Positions 44,869 through 54,566 of a DNA stretch of 64,000 bases are shown here, in pieces. The notes beneath the pieces were generated by a model. It worked only from the letters and a program-made list of their open reading frames with translations. It ran no database searches and was not told the DNA's origin. Each line of letters opens with the position of its first letter. Position 1 is the first letter of the stretch. The stretch is from Amphichorda felina (taxonomy: Eukaryota > Ascomycota > Sordariomycetes > Hypocreales > Bionectriaceae). The DNA lies in the NCBI GenBank assembly GCA_016490725.1, contig JAEMHR010000003.1, positions 434,001 through 498,000 of the forward strand, read 5' to 3'. Made by a program: the position numbers and the translations under genes.

Positions 44869-46598
44869 ATGAGTAAGGAAATCTCTGCTATTGCGGTACG
44901 TAATGCGCCTTTCTTCATGTGCGAGCAATGTTCTAGTAGTCGCTGTCGTGGTCGTTGTTGCTCCCATGGGAAGGGGCAGGGAGGAACCCCTGAAGTTTTC
45001 ACCCAACACGAACCCGGATCCCTGGAACTGGGAAGAGGCTGTCAGGCTGAGGGCAGGACTGGGTCCAAACGCGCGTATTACCAGGACAGAAGTGAGCAAG
45101 GCTAATATGCGGCGTCTGAAAAAAACAGTGCGCGCAGCTTGTCGAGGCTGGCCTGGGCGACAGGATCCTGCAGCCGCACGAGGCCAAATACAACGAGCTG
45201 GTCACGCCCCATTGGTCGCTCGTAGCCCAGTTGACGCCCTACTCGGTCGTTTTGCCACAGACGCCCGAGGAGGTTGCCAAGGCCGTCGCCATCCTCTCCA
45301 AGGTCGAGGGGTGCATCTTTGCCGTCCGTAGCGGAGGCCATACTTGCTGGCCCGGAGCGAGCAACGTCGAGGACGGCGTCGTCATCGACCTCTCGCAGCT
45401 CAAGGCCGTATCGTACGATGCCGACAAGAAGGTCGTCTCGGCGCAGGCTGGCTGCCGGTGGAGGGACGTGTATGGTGCTGCCGAGGAGCACGGCGTGACC
45501 GTCAACGGCGGGCGCATGGCTGACGTGGGCATTGGCGGTTTCCTCTGCGGTGGTGGCATCTCCTGGCTGCTCCCTCGCTTCGGTTTCGGCTGCGATACCG
45601 TGCTCAACTACCAGGTTGTCCTCGCGGACGGGCGCATCGTCGAGGCCAACAAGGACGAGAACGAGGACCTCTTCCGCGCCCTCAAGGGCGGCGCCGCCAA
45701 CTTCGGCATTGTCACCCGCTTCGACCTCGTGGCCATTGACGGCGCCGACGTCTGGGGGGGCATGTACGTCTGCCCCAAGACGACATCTCCCCAGCAGATT
45801 GAGCTGTTTGTCGAATACATCGACACCATCGAGGACAAAACGGACACGTCGTACGGTCTGGTCTGGGCGTGGTCGGGCGCTCTCAACGATATCGCCGTGT
45901 CGACTATGATCTGCAACACCAAGGGCGTGGCCAACCCTCCCGCCTTGGCAAAAGTATTTGAGCTCCCCAGTTTCATGAACACCACCGCAAGCAGAAGCGT
46001 GACGGCGCTGGCCGAACACATGACATCCCCGGAGACCTTCCAGTTCGATCCCCCTCCAATGACCTCAAGTGTCTAAGCCGTCTTGTCTAACATCTTGCTT
46101 AGCAACACGTGGATCCCTGCCACTTTCAAGAACGACCCGCGGATTCTCAACAAGGCCGTGGAGATGCACGAGGCTTTTGTCGAGAAGCTGAAGCTCAAGA
46201 TCCCCGGTGACGGATTCAGCACCATCTGCTTCGCGCAGGCTCTGCCCCAGCTGTACGCCAGGCGCAGCCAGGAGCGCGGTGGTAACGTCCTGGGCGTGGA
46301 GAGACTCGGCGAGAATTGCATATCCTTCCTTGCCGCTGCCCACATCCGCGACAAGGAGCACCTCGAGTACGGATTCGGTGCGCTGCGGGAGTGGTATGAC
46401 GGCCTGGTCGAGTACGCCAAGTCGATCGGCGTGTGGAAGGACTGGCTGTACCTCAACTACGCCGACAAGACGCAGAACCCGCTCCAGACCTTTGGAGAGG
46501 AGAACATGGGCAAGATCCGGGCTGCGGCTGCCAAGTATGACCCGGAGGGCGTGTTCCAGACCAAGTGTCCTGGAGGATTCAAGATCTCGAGGGCTTAG
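44869..46598 (+). CDS. FAD-linked oxidoreductase (PCMH/berberine-bridge type)
   Basis: Predicted 478-residue flavoenzyme of the fungal 6-hydroxynicotine-oxidase/berberine-bridge-like family. Exons are 44869-44895, 45129-46042 and 46103-46598. The FAD domain shows RSGGHTCWPGAS, whose histidine is the usual covalent flavin attachment, and VGIGGFLCGGGISWLLPRFGFGCD. The position that is Cys in bicovalent relatives reads RMADVG, so a single flavin bond is expected. The C-terminal BBE segment is DWLYLNYADKTQNP to YDPEGVFQTKCPGGFKIS. No signal peptide is seen. The 27-nt first exon with a 233-bp intron and the weak GTTCGA donor of intron 2 are the least certain parts. The substrate is unknown; such enzymes often serve secondary metabolism. 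Confidence 0.85.
44896..45128 (+). other. Intron 1 of the FAD-oxidoreductase gene (putative)
   Basis: Putative intron of 233 bp with GTACGT donor and AAACAG acceptor, phase 0. It joins MSKEISAIA to CAQLVEAGLGDRIL. Confidence 0.65.
46043..46102 (+). other. Intron 2 of the FAD-oxidoreductase gene, GTTCGA donor
   Basis: Putative intron of 60 bp with weak GTTCGA donor, GTCTAAC branch and CTTAG acceptor, phase 2. It removes an in-frame TAA and joins SPETF to HNTWIPATFKND. Confidence 0.7.
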
Positions 46599-47486
46599 TT
46601 GGCGAGGCCCAACTTGATACAGAGCTACTGAATATAAATGGAGGAGCGCATCAGTATTTACCTATTATAACGAGGTAGCGCCATTCGAATCCTATGAACA
46701 GAAGTGCTCTGGCTGTCTAGCAGAGAAGAGAGTTTAGCGGCTTGTAGGTGACACTGGCACAACAACCGTGAGGTCGCCGACAGCCCAGTCCAGCGAGTCC
46801 AGCGCTCGAGTTTCCAGCGCGTAGATTCTGAGGCGTGCCATGTTGGATGACAGCTAGCAGTCTGCTCCAATGTGATGATGTCTGATATCCTCTTCGCTGG
46901 ATAGGGGGCGCTTGGCGAACTCGAGCACGTCGTAGGGTCGGAGCGCGTCGAGCTTCTGCTGCAGCTTGACGGTTATCAAGGTCATTCCGCGCGAGGAATG
47001 CAATCTTCGATGGGCGGCGATGTGGAGGGAGGATGGATAAAGTCGGGGCTGTCGACCAAATTGCCGAATTGATGTTGGATTATTCCATCATTACGTGTTG
47101 ACGGAACGAACCGGTTACCTTGGTCCTATCAGTTCGGAGGAGATCCGGATGCCACTCGTCACAAGCAATCGCGATGTGGGGTTCAAGTACCCTCTTCCAG
47201 GGAGCTCCAGTGGTGTTAGCGCACTGCTAGGCACTGCTAGGCTGTGTTAGCGCCCCTCTCACCTCAACGTCATGCACCCCAGCCCACCTATCCTGCGTAA
47301 TCGCCTCCGAAGCTCGCTCCCAGTTGCCTCCCAACTGCCTCCCAGCTGCCTCCTGCCCCTCAGCCAGCTCTGGCTCTGGCCCTCTGTACAAGTACTATAG
47401 TTAAAAGTCAGTCCCGCTCTGAGGCAGTATAAGGGCTTGAGGGGCTGCCAACAAACTCTCCCCACACTACGTCTGCAGATAAGAGC
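46599..47486. other. Intergenic with a possible gene relic
   Basis: Region between two tandem metabolic genes. Apart from the possible short coding relic at 46734-46985 (minus strand, listed separately), nothing is supported. Confidence 0.5.
46734..46985 (-). pseudogene. Short coding-like frame broken by TAG (possible relic)
   Basis: On the minus strand an ATG at 46985 opens a 43-codon frame (MTLITVKLQQKLDALRPYD...) with strong G/C third-position bias. It stops at TAG (46856-46854) and continues in the same frame for 39 more codons (MARLRIYALETRALDSLDW...) to TAA at 46736-46734. The composition looks coding, but length alone is not significant and I recognise no family. It could be a gene remnant, two micropeptides or chance. 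Confidence 0.3.
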
Positions 47487-49239
47487 ATGGCGCTTCTACG
47501 GAACCTCCAGAAGCTGGCAGCTCCGTCTTTGCGCTTCGCTCCGCAAGCATCTTTCGCCATTGCCAGAAGAGCTGCTTCCACCATGGCCCCCAAGGTACGC
47601 GCGAGCTCTGCCCCCCCAAAAAACCGGCCAACGCCCCTCGCTAATCAAAACATCCTGCAGCTCAATGACCCGTCGCTGTTCAAGCAGAACGTCTGCTACG
47701 TCAATGGCGAGTGGCGGCCAGCCAAGTCGGGCAAGACATTCAAGGTCACCGGTGCGACAATCCCCCTCACCAACCCCAACCCCAACCTTCAACCCCAGCA
47801 TGGCGACTGCGACACCACGAACCCCATCCTCCTAACATGAGATCCCCCTCCCAGACCCCGGCTCCGGCGAGCTGGTAGGCACGAGCCCCGAATTCACCGC
47901 CGAGGACACCCAGTCAGCCATCACCGCCGCCGCCGACGCCCTTCCGTCCTTCCGCACCACGACCGGCCGCGAGCGCGCCAAGCTGCTGCGCCGGTGGTAC
48001 GACGAGGTCGTTGCCAACGCCGAGGACATTGCCACCCTCATCACCTGGGAGAATGGCAAGCCCCTCGCCGACGCCCGCGGCGAGGCCACCTACGCCGCCA
48101 ACTTCTTCGAGTGGTTCAGCGAGGAGGCCCCGCGCATCTACGGCGACACCATCCCCTCCTCCGTCCCCACCAACCGCATCGTCACCTACCGCGAGCCCAT
48201 CGGCGTCTGCGGCCTCATCACCCCCTGGAATTTCCCCGCCGCCATGATCACCAGGAAGGTCGCCCCCGCGCTGGCTGCCGGCTGCACCGTTGTGTGCAAG
48301 GCCCCCGGCGAGACCCCCTTTACGGCCCTTGCCCTGGCCGAGCTGGCTCACCGGGCGGGTATCCCCAAGGGCGTCGTGAACATTGTCACGGCGCTGGAGA
48401 ACACGGTCGAGGTTGGCCTGACGCTGACGACGTCCCCCACCATCAAGAAGGTCTCGTTCACCGGGTCCACGGGCGTTGGAAAGATCCTCATGAAGCAGTC
48501 GGCCGACTCGCTCAAGAAGCTCTCCATGGAGCTCGGCGGCAACGCCCCCTTCATCGTCTTTGACGACGCCGACCTCGACGCCGCCGTCGCCGGTGCCATC
48601 GCCTCCAAGTTCCGATCCTCGGGCCAGACCTGCGTCTGCGCCAACCGCATCTACATCCAGTCGGGCATCTACGACCAGTTCGTCCACAAGTTCACCGAGA
48701 TGGTGAAGGGCTTCAAGGTCGGTCACGGCTTCGACAGCTCCATCACCCACGGGCCCCTGATCCACGACCGCGCCGTCTCCAAGGTCAACGATCACGTCCG
48801 CGACGCCGAGCAGAAGGGCGGCAAGGTCACCGTCGGCGGCCAGGCCCTCCCCGACCTCGGCTCCAACTACTTCCAGCCCACCGTCATCCGCGACATGACG
48901 GTCGACATGGCCATTGCCACCGAGGAGACCTTTGGCCCCGTCGCCGGGGTCTTCCCCTTCGAGACCGAGGCCGAGGTCGTCAAGATGGCCAACCAGGCGG
49001 ATGTCGGCCTCGCCGGGTACTTCTTCTCGCGCGACCTGGCGCGCGTGTACCGTGTCGCCGAGGCGCTCGAGGTGGGCATGGTGGGCGTGAACACGGGCAT
49101 CATCTCCGATCCCGCCTCGCCGTTTGGCGGTGTGAAGGAGAGCGGCTTCGGCCGGGAGGGTTCCAAGTATGGCATCGAGGAGTACCAGACAATCAAGACC
49201 ATCACGTTTGGCGGCATGGGCAAGCCGTTGCAGGCGTGA
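47487..49239 (+). CDS. UGA2: Succinate-semialdehyde dehydrogenase
   Basis: NAD(P)+-dependent aldehyde dehydrogenase of the GABA shunt, converting succinate semialdehyde to succinate. Exons are 47487-47594, 47661-47751 and 47855-49239, giving 527 residues. Exon 1 encodes a basic, Ser/Ala-rich mitochondrial presequence (MALLRNLQKLAAPSLRFAPQ). The ALDH fold shows ITPWNFPAAMITRKVAPALAAG, FTGSTGVGK, catalytic Glu in MELGGNAPF near residue 292 and catalytic Cys in SSGQTCVCANR near 325. The C terminus has SPFGGVKESGFGREGSKYGIEEY, typical of SSADH. A second in-frame ATG at 47583 (MAPK, at the end of exon 1) would give a form lacking the presequence. Confidence 0.93.
47595..47660 (+). other. Intron 1 of SSADH
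   Basis: Intron of 66 bp with GTACGC donor, GCTAATC branch and TGCAG acceptor, phase 0. It separates the presequence exon from the enzyme. Confidence 0.88.
47752..47854 (+). other. Intron 2 of SSADH
   Basis: Intron of 103 bp with GTGCGA donor, CCTAAC branch and CCCAG acceptor, phase 1. It joins FKVT to DPGSGELVG. Confidence 0.87.
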
Positions 49240-49657
49240 GGGGCGATCTGCATAGTAACTAGGGTCAGTCAGTGTGAGGTTAGGTGCCACGGAGACTGGG
49301 GAAAATGAGCTGCGGGCATGAACAAACAGTATCATTCATTCATCATGTATATCTAGAATGAGCTCGGTTCTATAATTACATGAGAATACATTAACGCCTC
49401 CAAGAGTCAGTCTCTGTGTGATGATGGTCTACTAACTAATACGTAACGTACGTACGTAACGTAGATCATCACTTACACATAAAGTAGTAAGTAATAGTAG
49501 GCCCGCCTTCCCGGTCTACCACACTCTTTTCTCATATAAAATACATGATGGATAGACGGATAGAGGAAGGGGGTGTTGATGTGTCCCAATTTCCCTCCCC
49601 TACCTAGCTGGGCAAAAATCACACCAAAAAGTAAAAAAAATCCGATGGAGCAAAAAA
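49240..49657. other. Intergenic between SSADH and tRNA-Val
   Basis: AT-rich spacer with short ACGT-rich repeats around 49441-49463. No gene is seen. Confidence 0.55.
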
Positions 49658-49747
49658 TGGTCGCGGCAGGGTTCGAACCTGCGACCTTCTGTGTCCAAAC
49701 AATATATAATTGTAAGACAGACGCGATAACCGCTACGCTACGCGACC
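49658..49747 (-). tRNA. tRNA-Val(UAC) with 17-nt intron
   Basis: A full cloverleaf folds on the minus strand. The acceptor stem is GGTCGCG/CGCGACC with discriminator A; the D arm contains AGCGGTTA; the anticodon stem is TCTGT/ACAGA; the T arm is GCAGG-TTCGAAC-CCTGC. The anticodon loop CTTACAC reads TAC after removing a 17-nt intron at 49710-49694, which sits in the canonical place one base 3' of the anticodon. The mature length is 73 nt without CCA. Confidence 0.94.
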
Positions 49748-51520
49748 TCAGATTGATAGTGAAATAATTCTCACTATGTTGGTGTCTGACTTGCGTGAAG
49801 TTTGATATCCAGTTTGATATCCAACCCGACAGGTATGTTTTGGACCGGGACAGAGGTGGTAGGTAGTTGGGCCGATGAATTTCCCGAGTCGGAGGAAAAG
49901 AGCGAGGCAGGTCCTCGACGTGATCCATCCATCACGTCGGATCTATAAGTCAGCTCCACCAGTCATTTCTGCATCGGGCCAACGAGTGCGAACGTCGTGT
50001 AGAAGAATGTCGTTATGTCGGGGACGATTTTGTGAAACAAATACATTCATGAAGATATTTCAATGGCGAATCACTGGGGGTCCTTTGGCGGAAGAAGAGG
50101 GGTCCATAAAGGGAGTCAAGTCGTTGGAGACAGTTGACATGGCATGTATGCACGTATTACCTCGTGAGCCAAGCTTATGACACAAGCGTCGTGGGATTCA
50201 AACTACCCAAATATAAATGCGAATATGGGGATTATGTGAGTCCTCCTGCGAGCAGTGACATGACTGCGGTTGACAGCGTCTTACTTAGTACCTACAAACC
50301 TGTCTCTCACGTGTCCATTTTTTCATGCTGACTGTTAGACAGATGCTGGCCTAATAAGTCCCCTTTAGCAACTCGATCCCATACATCCTGCACGCCACAA
50401 TCTAGGTTGAAGTAATGACTACTGTACGAGCAAAGAAAAAAATACACATATTTAGGACAGTATCTCGATCCTCAACCCTTATTGATCAAAGAACTCCATG
50501 TCTACTATCAAGGCCAGTCTAATATCATGGGGTTTGGCACCCGCAGGCTACGACCCAACCCTGACTCTCTTCTCACATCTTTCTCTCCTTTGCTGTGATA
50601 TCCATAATCGCGTATACTTGTCAAGCTCGTGTGGGATTTCCACTCCACAACACACAGCACCCTCGACTTCTCCTCCTCCATCAAAATAACCGCTCCTGCT
50701 CATCCGTTGCTCATATCCACGATTGTGAATATCCCCTCCCACTCTCACGCCACTGAGCCGATCCCTTATTCCTTATACAGGCCCTGGACATCCAGTCCTT
50801 TGAGAAATGAACCACAGCTATGCTAGGCTGGATGATCTGATCGAGTGGCCGGTGTGGCCATCTAATTAGTAACGTTCCCCAATTGGCATTTTTAGAAATA
50901 AGATGAAATCATTGGGGAAGGCATGTGGGCACAGCAGGTGGCCAGAAACGTGCTACGGAGTACGAAGCACAGGTATGAGTTTGGAAGGAGTGGCAAGCGG
51001 TTAGCAAAAAGGCCGAGGCACTACCATGATAATACATATATTCTTATTCATATTCGTATATATAAAACAGGTGACTACTGCAATATGTTCACATTCTATC
51101 TATACTGCCAGTCAGAAACTGTATTAGTGTCTCGCTTTATTTTATTTCTTGCTCATCACCTGCGTGGTTGGGACAGCTCCAAGCGCATTGCGACTCTCGG
51201 CGAAAAGGGAACTGGGGAGGCTGTTTCAAAGAAACGGCTGCTTAGTACAGAGTATCTTGGGGGATAAAAACAATGCCAAATGGGCACTGGGAATTGCTAG
51301 AAGAGCAGAGCGGATTTTGGGCTAGTATTACACTACAGTAGCTGTAGGTATCTACTTAGGTCTACATACAGTACGGAGTACTAGGTAGGTACCTACTAGG
51401 TAGCACTCTACCTATCGGGTGCCAGCGGTCTTATCGATTGGAGCTTCAAGAACTGCCAAAACGTGCACATCACCCGACACAGCACTCCTCCAAGTCTACA
51501 TCGCAATCCTCACTCACACC
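49748..51520. other. Intergenic between tRNA-Val and RRF
   Basis: About 1.8 kb without a supported gene, rather AT-rich around 51030-51150. Two TACGGAGTAC motifs are at 50954-50963 and 51372-51381; the second is about 140 bp upstream of the RRF start codon. Confidence 0.5.
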
Positions 51521-52500
51521 ATGGCGGTACGATTCAATGCGCCGCTAAGGCGCTTCATTGCGTCTGTGGAAAGGTATGGCCGCCCTCTCAAGTCATATTC
51601 TTCCCCATTCCATCACCGACGAAGCTAACCACCATCACCAGCAGCTCATCCTTCCGGATCGCACCTCGAAGAGCTTCACCATCACCCGCCCTCGCGACCT
51701 CGACCAGTCCATCCCCCCTCTCTGTCCGCCCTTTCAGCCTCTCCCCATCCCTCCAAAAGAAGCGCAAAGTCGCCGCCCCGAGCAACAGCCCCTCACGCAA
51801 AGACTCGGCGCCCTCAAATGACGACCATCGCTCCTCGTCATCCCCCCCCTCCTCGTCCTCCTCCTCGGGCCCCCAGCCCGACCCCGAGGACCCGCTCGAC
51901 TTCTCCTCCCTGACCTCCGCCTGGGCGCCCATTGACGCCCACTTCAAGACCCAGCTGCACGCCCTCCTCAACGGCGGCCGCTTCAACCCGGACTCGCTCG
52001 GCGCCCTGCCCGTCTCCATCAAGTCGAGCGTCCCCGCCGACGACGGCACCGGCGCCAGCATCACCTCCATCGACACCTTCCCCCTGCGCGAGCTCGCCCA
52101 GGTGGTGCCCCGCTCAGGGCGCACCATCTCGCTCCTCGTCAACGACCGTGACTACATCAAGCCCATCATGTCGGCCGTCCAGTCGTCCCCGGACTTCAAC
52201 CAGCAGCCCCAGCGCTCCGACGACAACGACCTCGAGCTGCTGCTCAAGGTCGAGATGGAGCGCAAGGAGGACGTGATCCGCCGCCTCAAGGACGCCGCCC
52301 AGACGTGGCGCGAGCGCGTCCGCCACGCCCGCACCAAGTACGACAAGGTCCTCAAGGACTGGAAGAAGAACAAGGTCCTCACACCCGATGTGGCCCGCAA
52401 GGTCGAGACGGAGCTGCAGAAGGTGCAGAACAAGAAGATGAAGGAGATTGACGACGAGGAGACCAGGGCCACCAGGCAGCTGGAGCGCAACTCCGTGTAA
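51521..52500 (+). CDS. RRF1: Mitochondrial ribosome recycling factor
   Basis: Predicted 303-residue mitochondrial ribosome recycling factor, which splits ribosomes after termination. Exons are 51521-51573 and 51642-52500. The N-terminal ~100 residues are a basic then Ser/Pro-rich mitochondrial leader. The RRF domain occupies about 115-303: LPVSIKSSVP, the TFPLRELAQVV block, ISLLVNDRDYIKPIMSAVQSSPDFN and the helical KVEMERKEDVIRRLKDAAQTWRERVRHAR, then the C-terminal helix up to LERNSV. The intron acceptor is a CAGCAG tandem, so use of either site changes the protein by one serine. Convergent with the RGG-rich gene, with only 157 bp between stop codons. Confidence 0.92.
51574..51641 (+). other. 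Intron in RRF gene with tandem acceptor
   Basis: Intron of 68 bp (or 71 bp) with GTATGG donor, GCTAACC branch and NAGNAG acceptor CAGCAG, phase 2. Confidence 0.88.
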
Positions 52501-52657
52501 GAGGACAGGCAGCATATATGTTGGATGAGCTTCAATTGTATCCGAAAGAACAAGAAAAAAAAGACCTTTTGTATAGTAGTAGTAGTAGTATTACACATCA
52601 GTGTACAGTTGCCAGATCCTCTAAACATCGTACACGTTACACCCATCTGCCCCCCCT

Positions 52658-53779
52658 TCAAGCCTTTGCCTTCTTGCGCGCCTTTCCCTTCTCCAGCAAG
52701 GCCTTGAGCTTGTCCTCAAACGCCTTGGTCTCCTTGACGCCCCACGTCTCAGCCCGCAGGTGCCAGTTGCGCGACGTGGCGACCGGGTCCGTCGTGAATG
52801 TGGGCGCCTGGTGCTTCCCGGCCACGGCCTCGTCCAGGACGACCTTCTTGACGGCGTCCCCGGCGTCGCTGAGGATGCGCTCGGTGCTCACCTCGACGGG
52901 CGCGCCGCCCTCGGCCTTGGCCTCAGCCTCCTCGCGCCGCTTCTGCTGCAGGAACGCCTCGGTGCGCTCCTTGTCCTTGATGTCGGCAAAGTACCGCACC
53001 CCCGTCTCCTTGAGGTCCAGCGCGTACATGGCCGCGGGCAGCTCGCTGCGGACGCCGACGCGGTCCGCCGTGCCCAGCGTGCTGAGGCTCTCGTGGACGG
53101 CCGCGATGCCCGTGCTGGTCCCGGCCGCCACGTTGGGCATGTGCACGGCCAGCGACTCGAGCGTCACCGACGGCGTGTATGTCGTGGAGACGCCGAACCG
53201 CATGGCGTCGGCAAAGGCCTGCTGCGAGGGCTCGACAATGTCCGCCTCCTCCAGCATGGGCTGCCTCCTGGTCTTTCCCTCCTCCTGCTCCTCCTCCTCG
53301 CCCTTCTTGCGGCCCTTGCCCGCCTTGCCGCCGCGTCCTCGGCCGCGGGCCTGCCCCCGGCCGCGGAAAGCCCCCCTCGAGCCCGAGAACCTGTTCGCGG
53401 CGCCGCCCCTGCCGCCGGCGCCGCCTGGCGCGCCCCCTCGTCCCCTGAAGCCCCCGCGGCCCCGGAATCCCCCCCTGCCCGCGAGGCCGCCCCTCGGCAG
53501 GCTCTTCACATCGACCACCCTCGGCTGCTGGGCGTTGGCGTCTGTCGGCTGGGCGGGCTGCCTGGGGCCCGCGTTGCTGGCGAGGGCACGGATGTCATCG
53601 GCCGCGGCGCGCGACTGCTGGCGCGCGGATGGGTTCGGACGGGTTGGATTGGGCTCGTCGGCTCGCAGCTGGGCCGACGAGGAGAACTGGCGGAAGTAGC
53701 TGCTCAGGGTCTGGGTCGCGTGGTCGACCTCTGCGGGCCGCGCCCGGCGGCTGACCGAGCGGAAGGCGTGGCGGTTCAT
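52658..53779 (-). CDS. RGG-rich putative mitochondrial protein
   Basis: Single-exon 373-residue protein. The basic N terminus (MNRHAFRSVSRRARP, then SSYFRQFSSSAQL) looks like a mitochondrial presequence with a processing site. Residues ~95-155 are an RGG/RGRGG-rich segment, which in other proteins binds RNA and is arginine-methylated. It is followed by a Lys/Glu stretch. The C-terminal 200 residues are a conserved-looking domain (DAMRFGVSTTYTPSVTLESLAVHMP; VRYFADIKDKERTEAF; NWHLRAETWGVKETKAFEDKL). It may be a mitoribosomal small-subunit protein of the mS46/Rsm28 type, but I recognise this only weakly. It sits convergent to mitochondrial RRF. Confidence 0.82.
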   Translation of the reverse strand: MNRHAFRSVSRRARPAEVDHATQTLSSYFRQFSSSAQLRADEPNPTRPNPSARQQSRAAADDIRALASNAGPRQPAQPTDANAQQPRVVDVKSLPRGGLAGRGGFRGRGGFRGRGGAPGGAGGRGGAANRFSGSRGAFRGRGQARGRGRGGKAGKGRKKGEEEEQEEGKTRRQPMLEEADIVEPSQQAFADAMRFGVSTTYTPSVTLESLAVHMPNVAAGTSTGIAAVHESLSTLGTADRVGVRSELPAAMYALDLKETGVRYFADIKDKERTEAFLQQKRREEAEAKAEGGAPVEVSTERILSDAGDAVKKVVLDEAVAGKHQAPTFTTDPVATSRNWHLRAETWGVKETKAFEDKLKALLEKGKARKKAKA

Positions 53780-54566
53780 GGTGTGGCCGTCTTCAGCCTT
53801 CGGAAACCGTCGACCGCGGAGGTGCGACGTGATAGTTGCCGGATAATTGGGGAGAGTTTTGTCGTGGTTTGGCGATCACGGCGTTGAAGCTGGAAGTCGA
53901 GGTTGGACGAAACTTTCTGGAGGTGCACGTGACCGCCCCTTGGATCCACTCTCCACCACTTGACTGAAAGACATCAATCACATAACACTCGAGGCATGCG
54001 TCTACAACATCCTAAACCCATGGATAATCAATTCATATGCCGACTAGTAGACAATAATTCCTCGACAAACAACGTATGAGGCACAAATCCGAAAGAAGCC
54101 CATTGAAAACATACATGCAGCAACAACAACAAGAGGCCATTCGCCCCTGTACCCGTAGACCCCCATCACCCTCCTGGTTATCCCATTGCCCCTGTGGCCA
54201 GGAGCCACCGCTTGCCTAACTGAGAAGAACAGATGTCATGATAAGTAGAAATCTATATGGCAGATCCGTGAACCGAGCGTTCATTTCAGAACTTGATGCA
54301 GACAGTTACGTCCCACCCTCGGACGGAGCAAAGGTGCCCTACACTCACACGGTTTTCACGCCGCGAGTGCCAAGCCGTACCCTGCGCATTGTATCCCTTC
54401 TAAAGCCCGTCTCCCACGCAGAATCCCGAAAACGGTCCTCGAAGGGTTGGCGATGAGCCTTGAGGCTGCCTAGCATGGCTGTAATGTCGATTGCCGGACC
54501 ATTCCTGGCCCCAACTCCGACATAAATCGGCGTGCAGTAGTCGTCCCCTGGAAGATGACAAGTGAT
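53780..54566. other. Intergenic
   Basis: Promoter side of the RGG gene plus the 3' flank of the phosphatase gene. No gene is supported. Confidence 0.55.

Noticed and set aside
43197..46598. Secondary-metabolite cluster around the FAD-oxidoreductase
   Set aside because: Only one FAD-linked enzyme and a rhodopsin-domain protein are adjacent; there is no synthase, transporter or pathway regulator.
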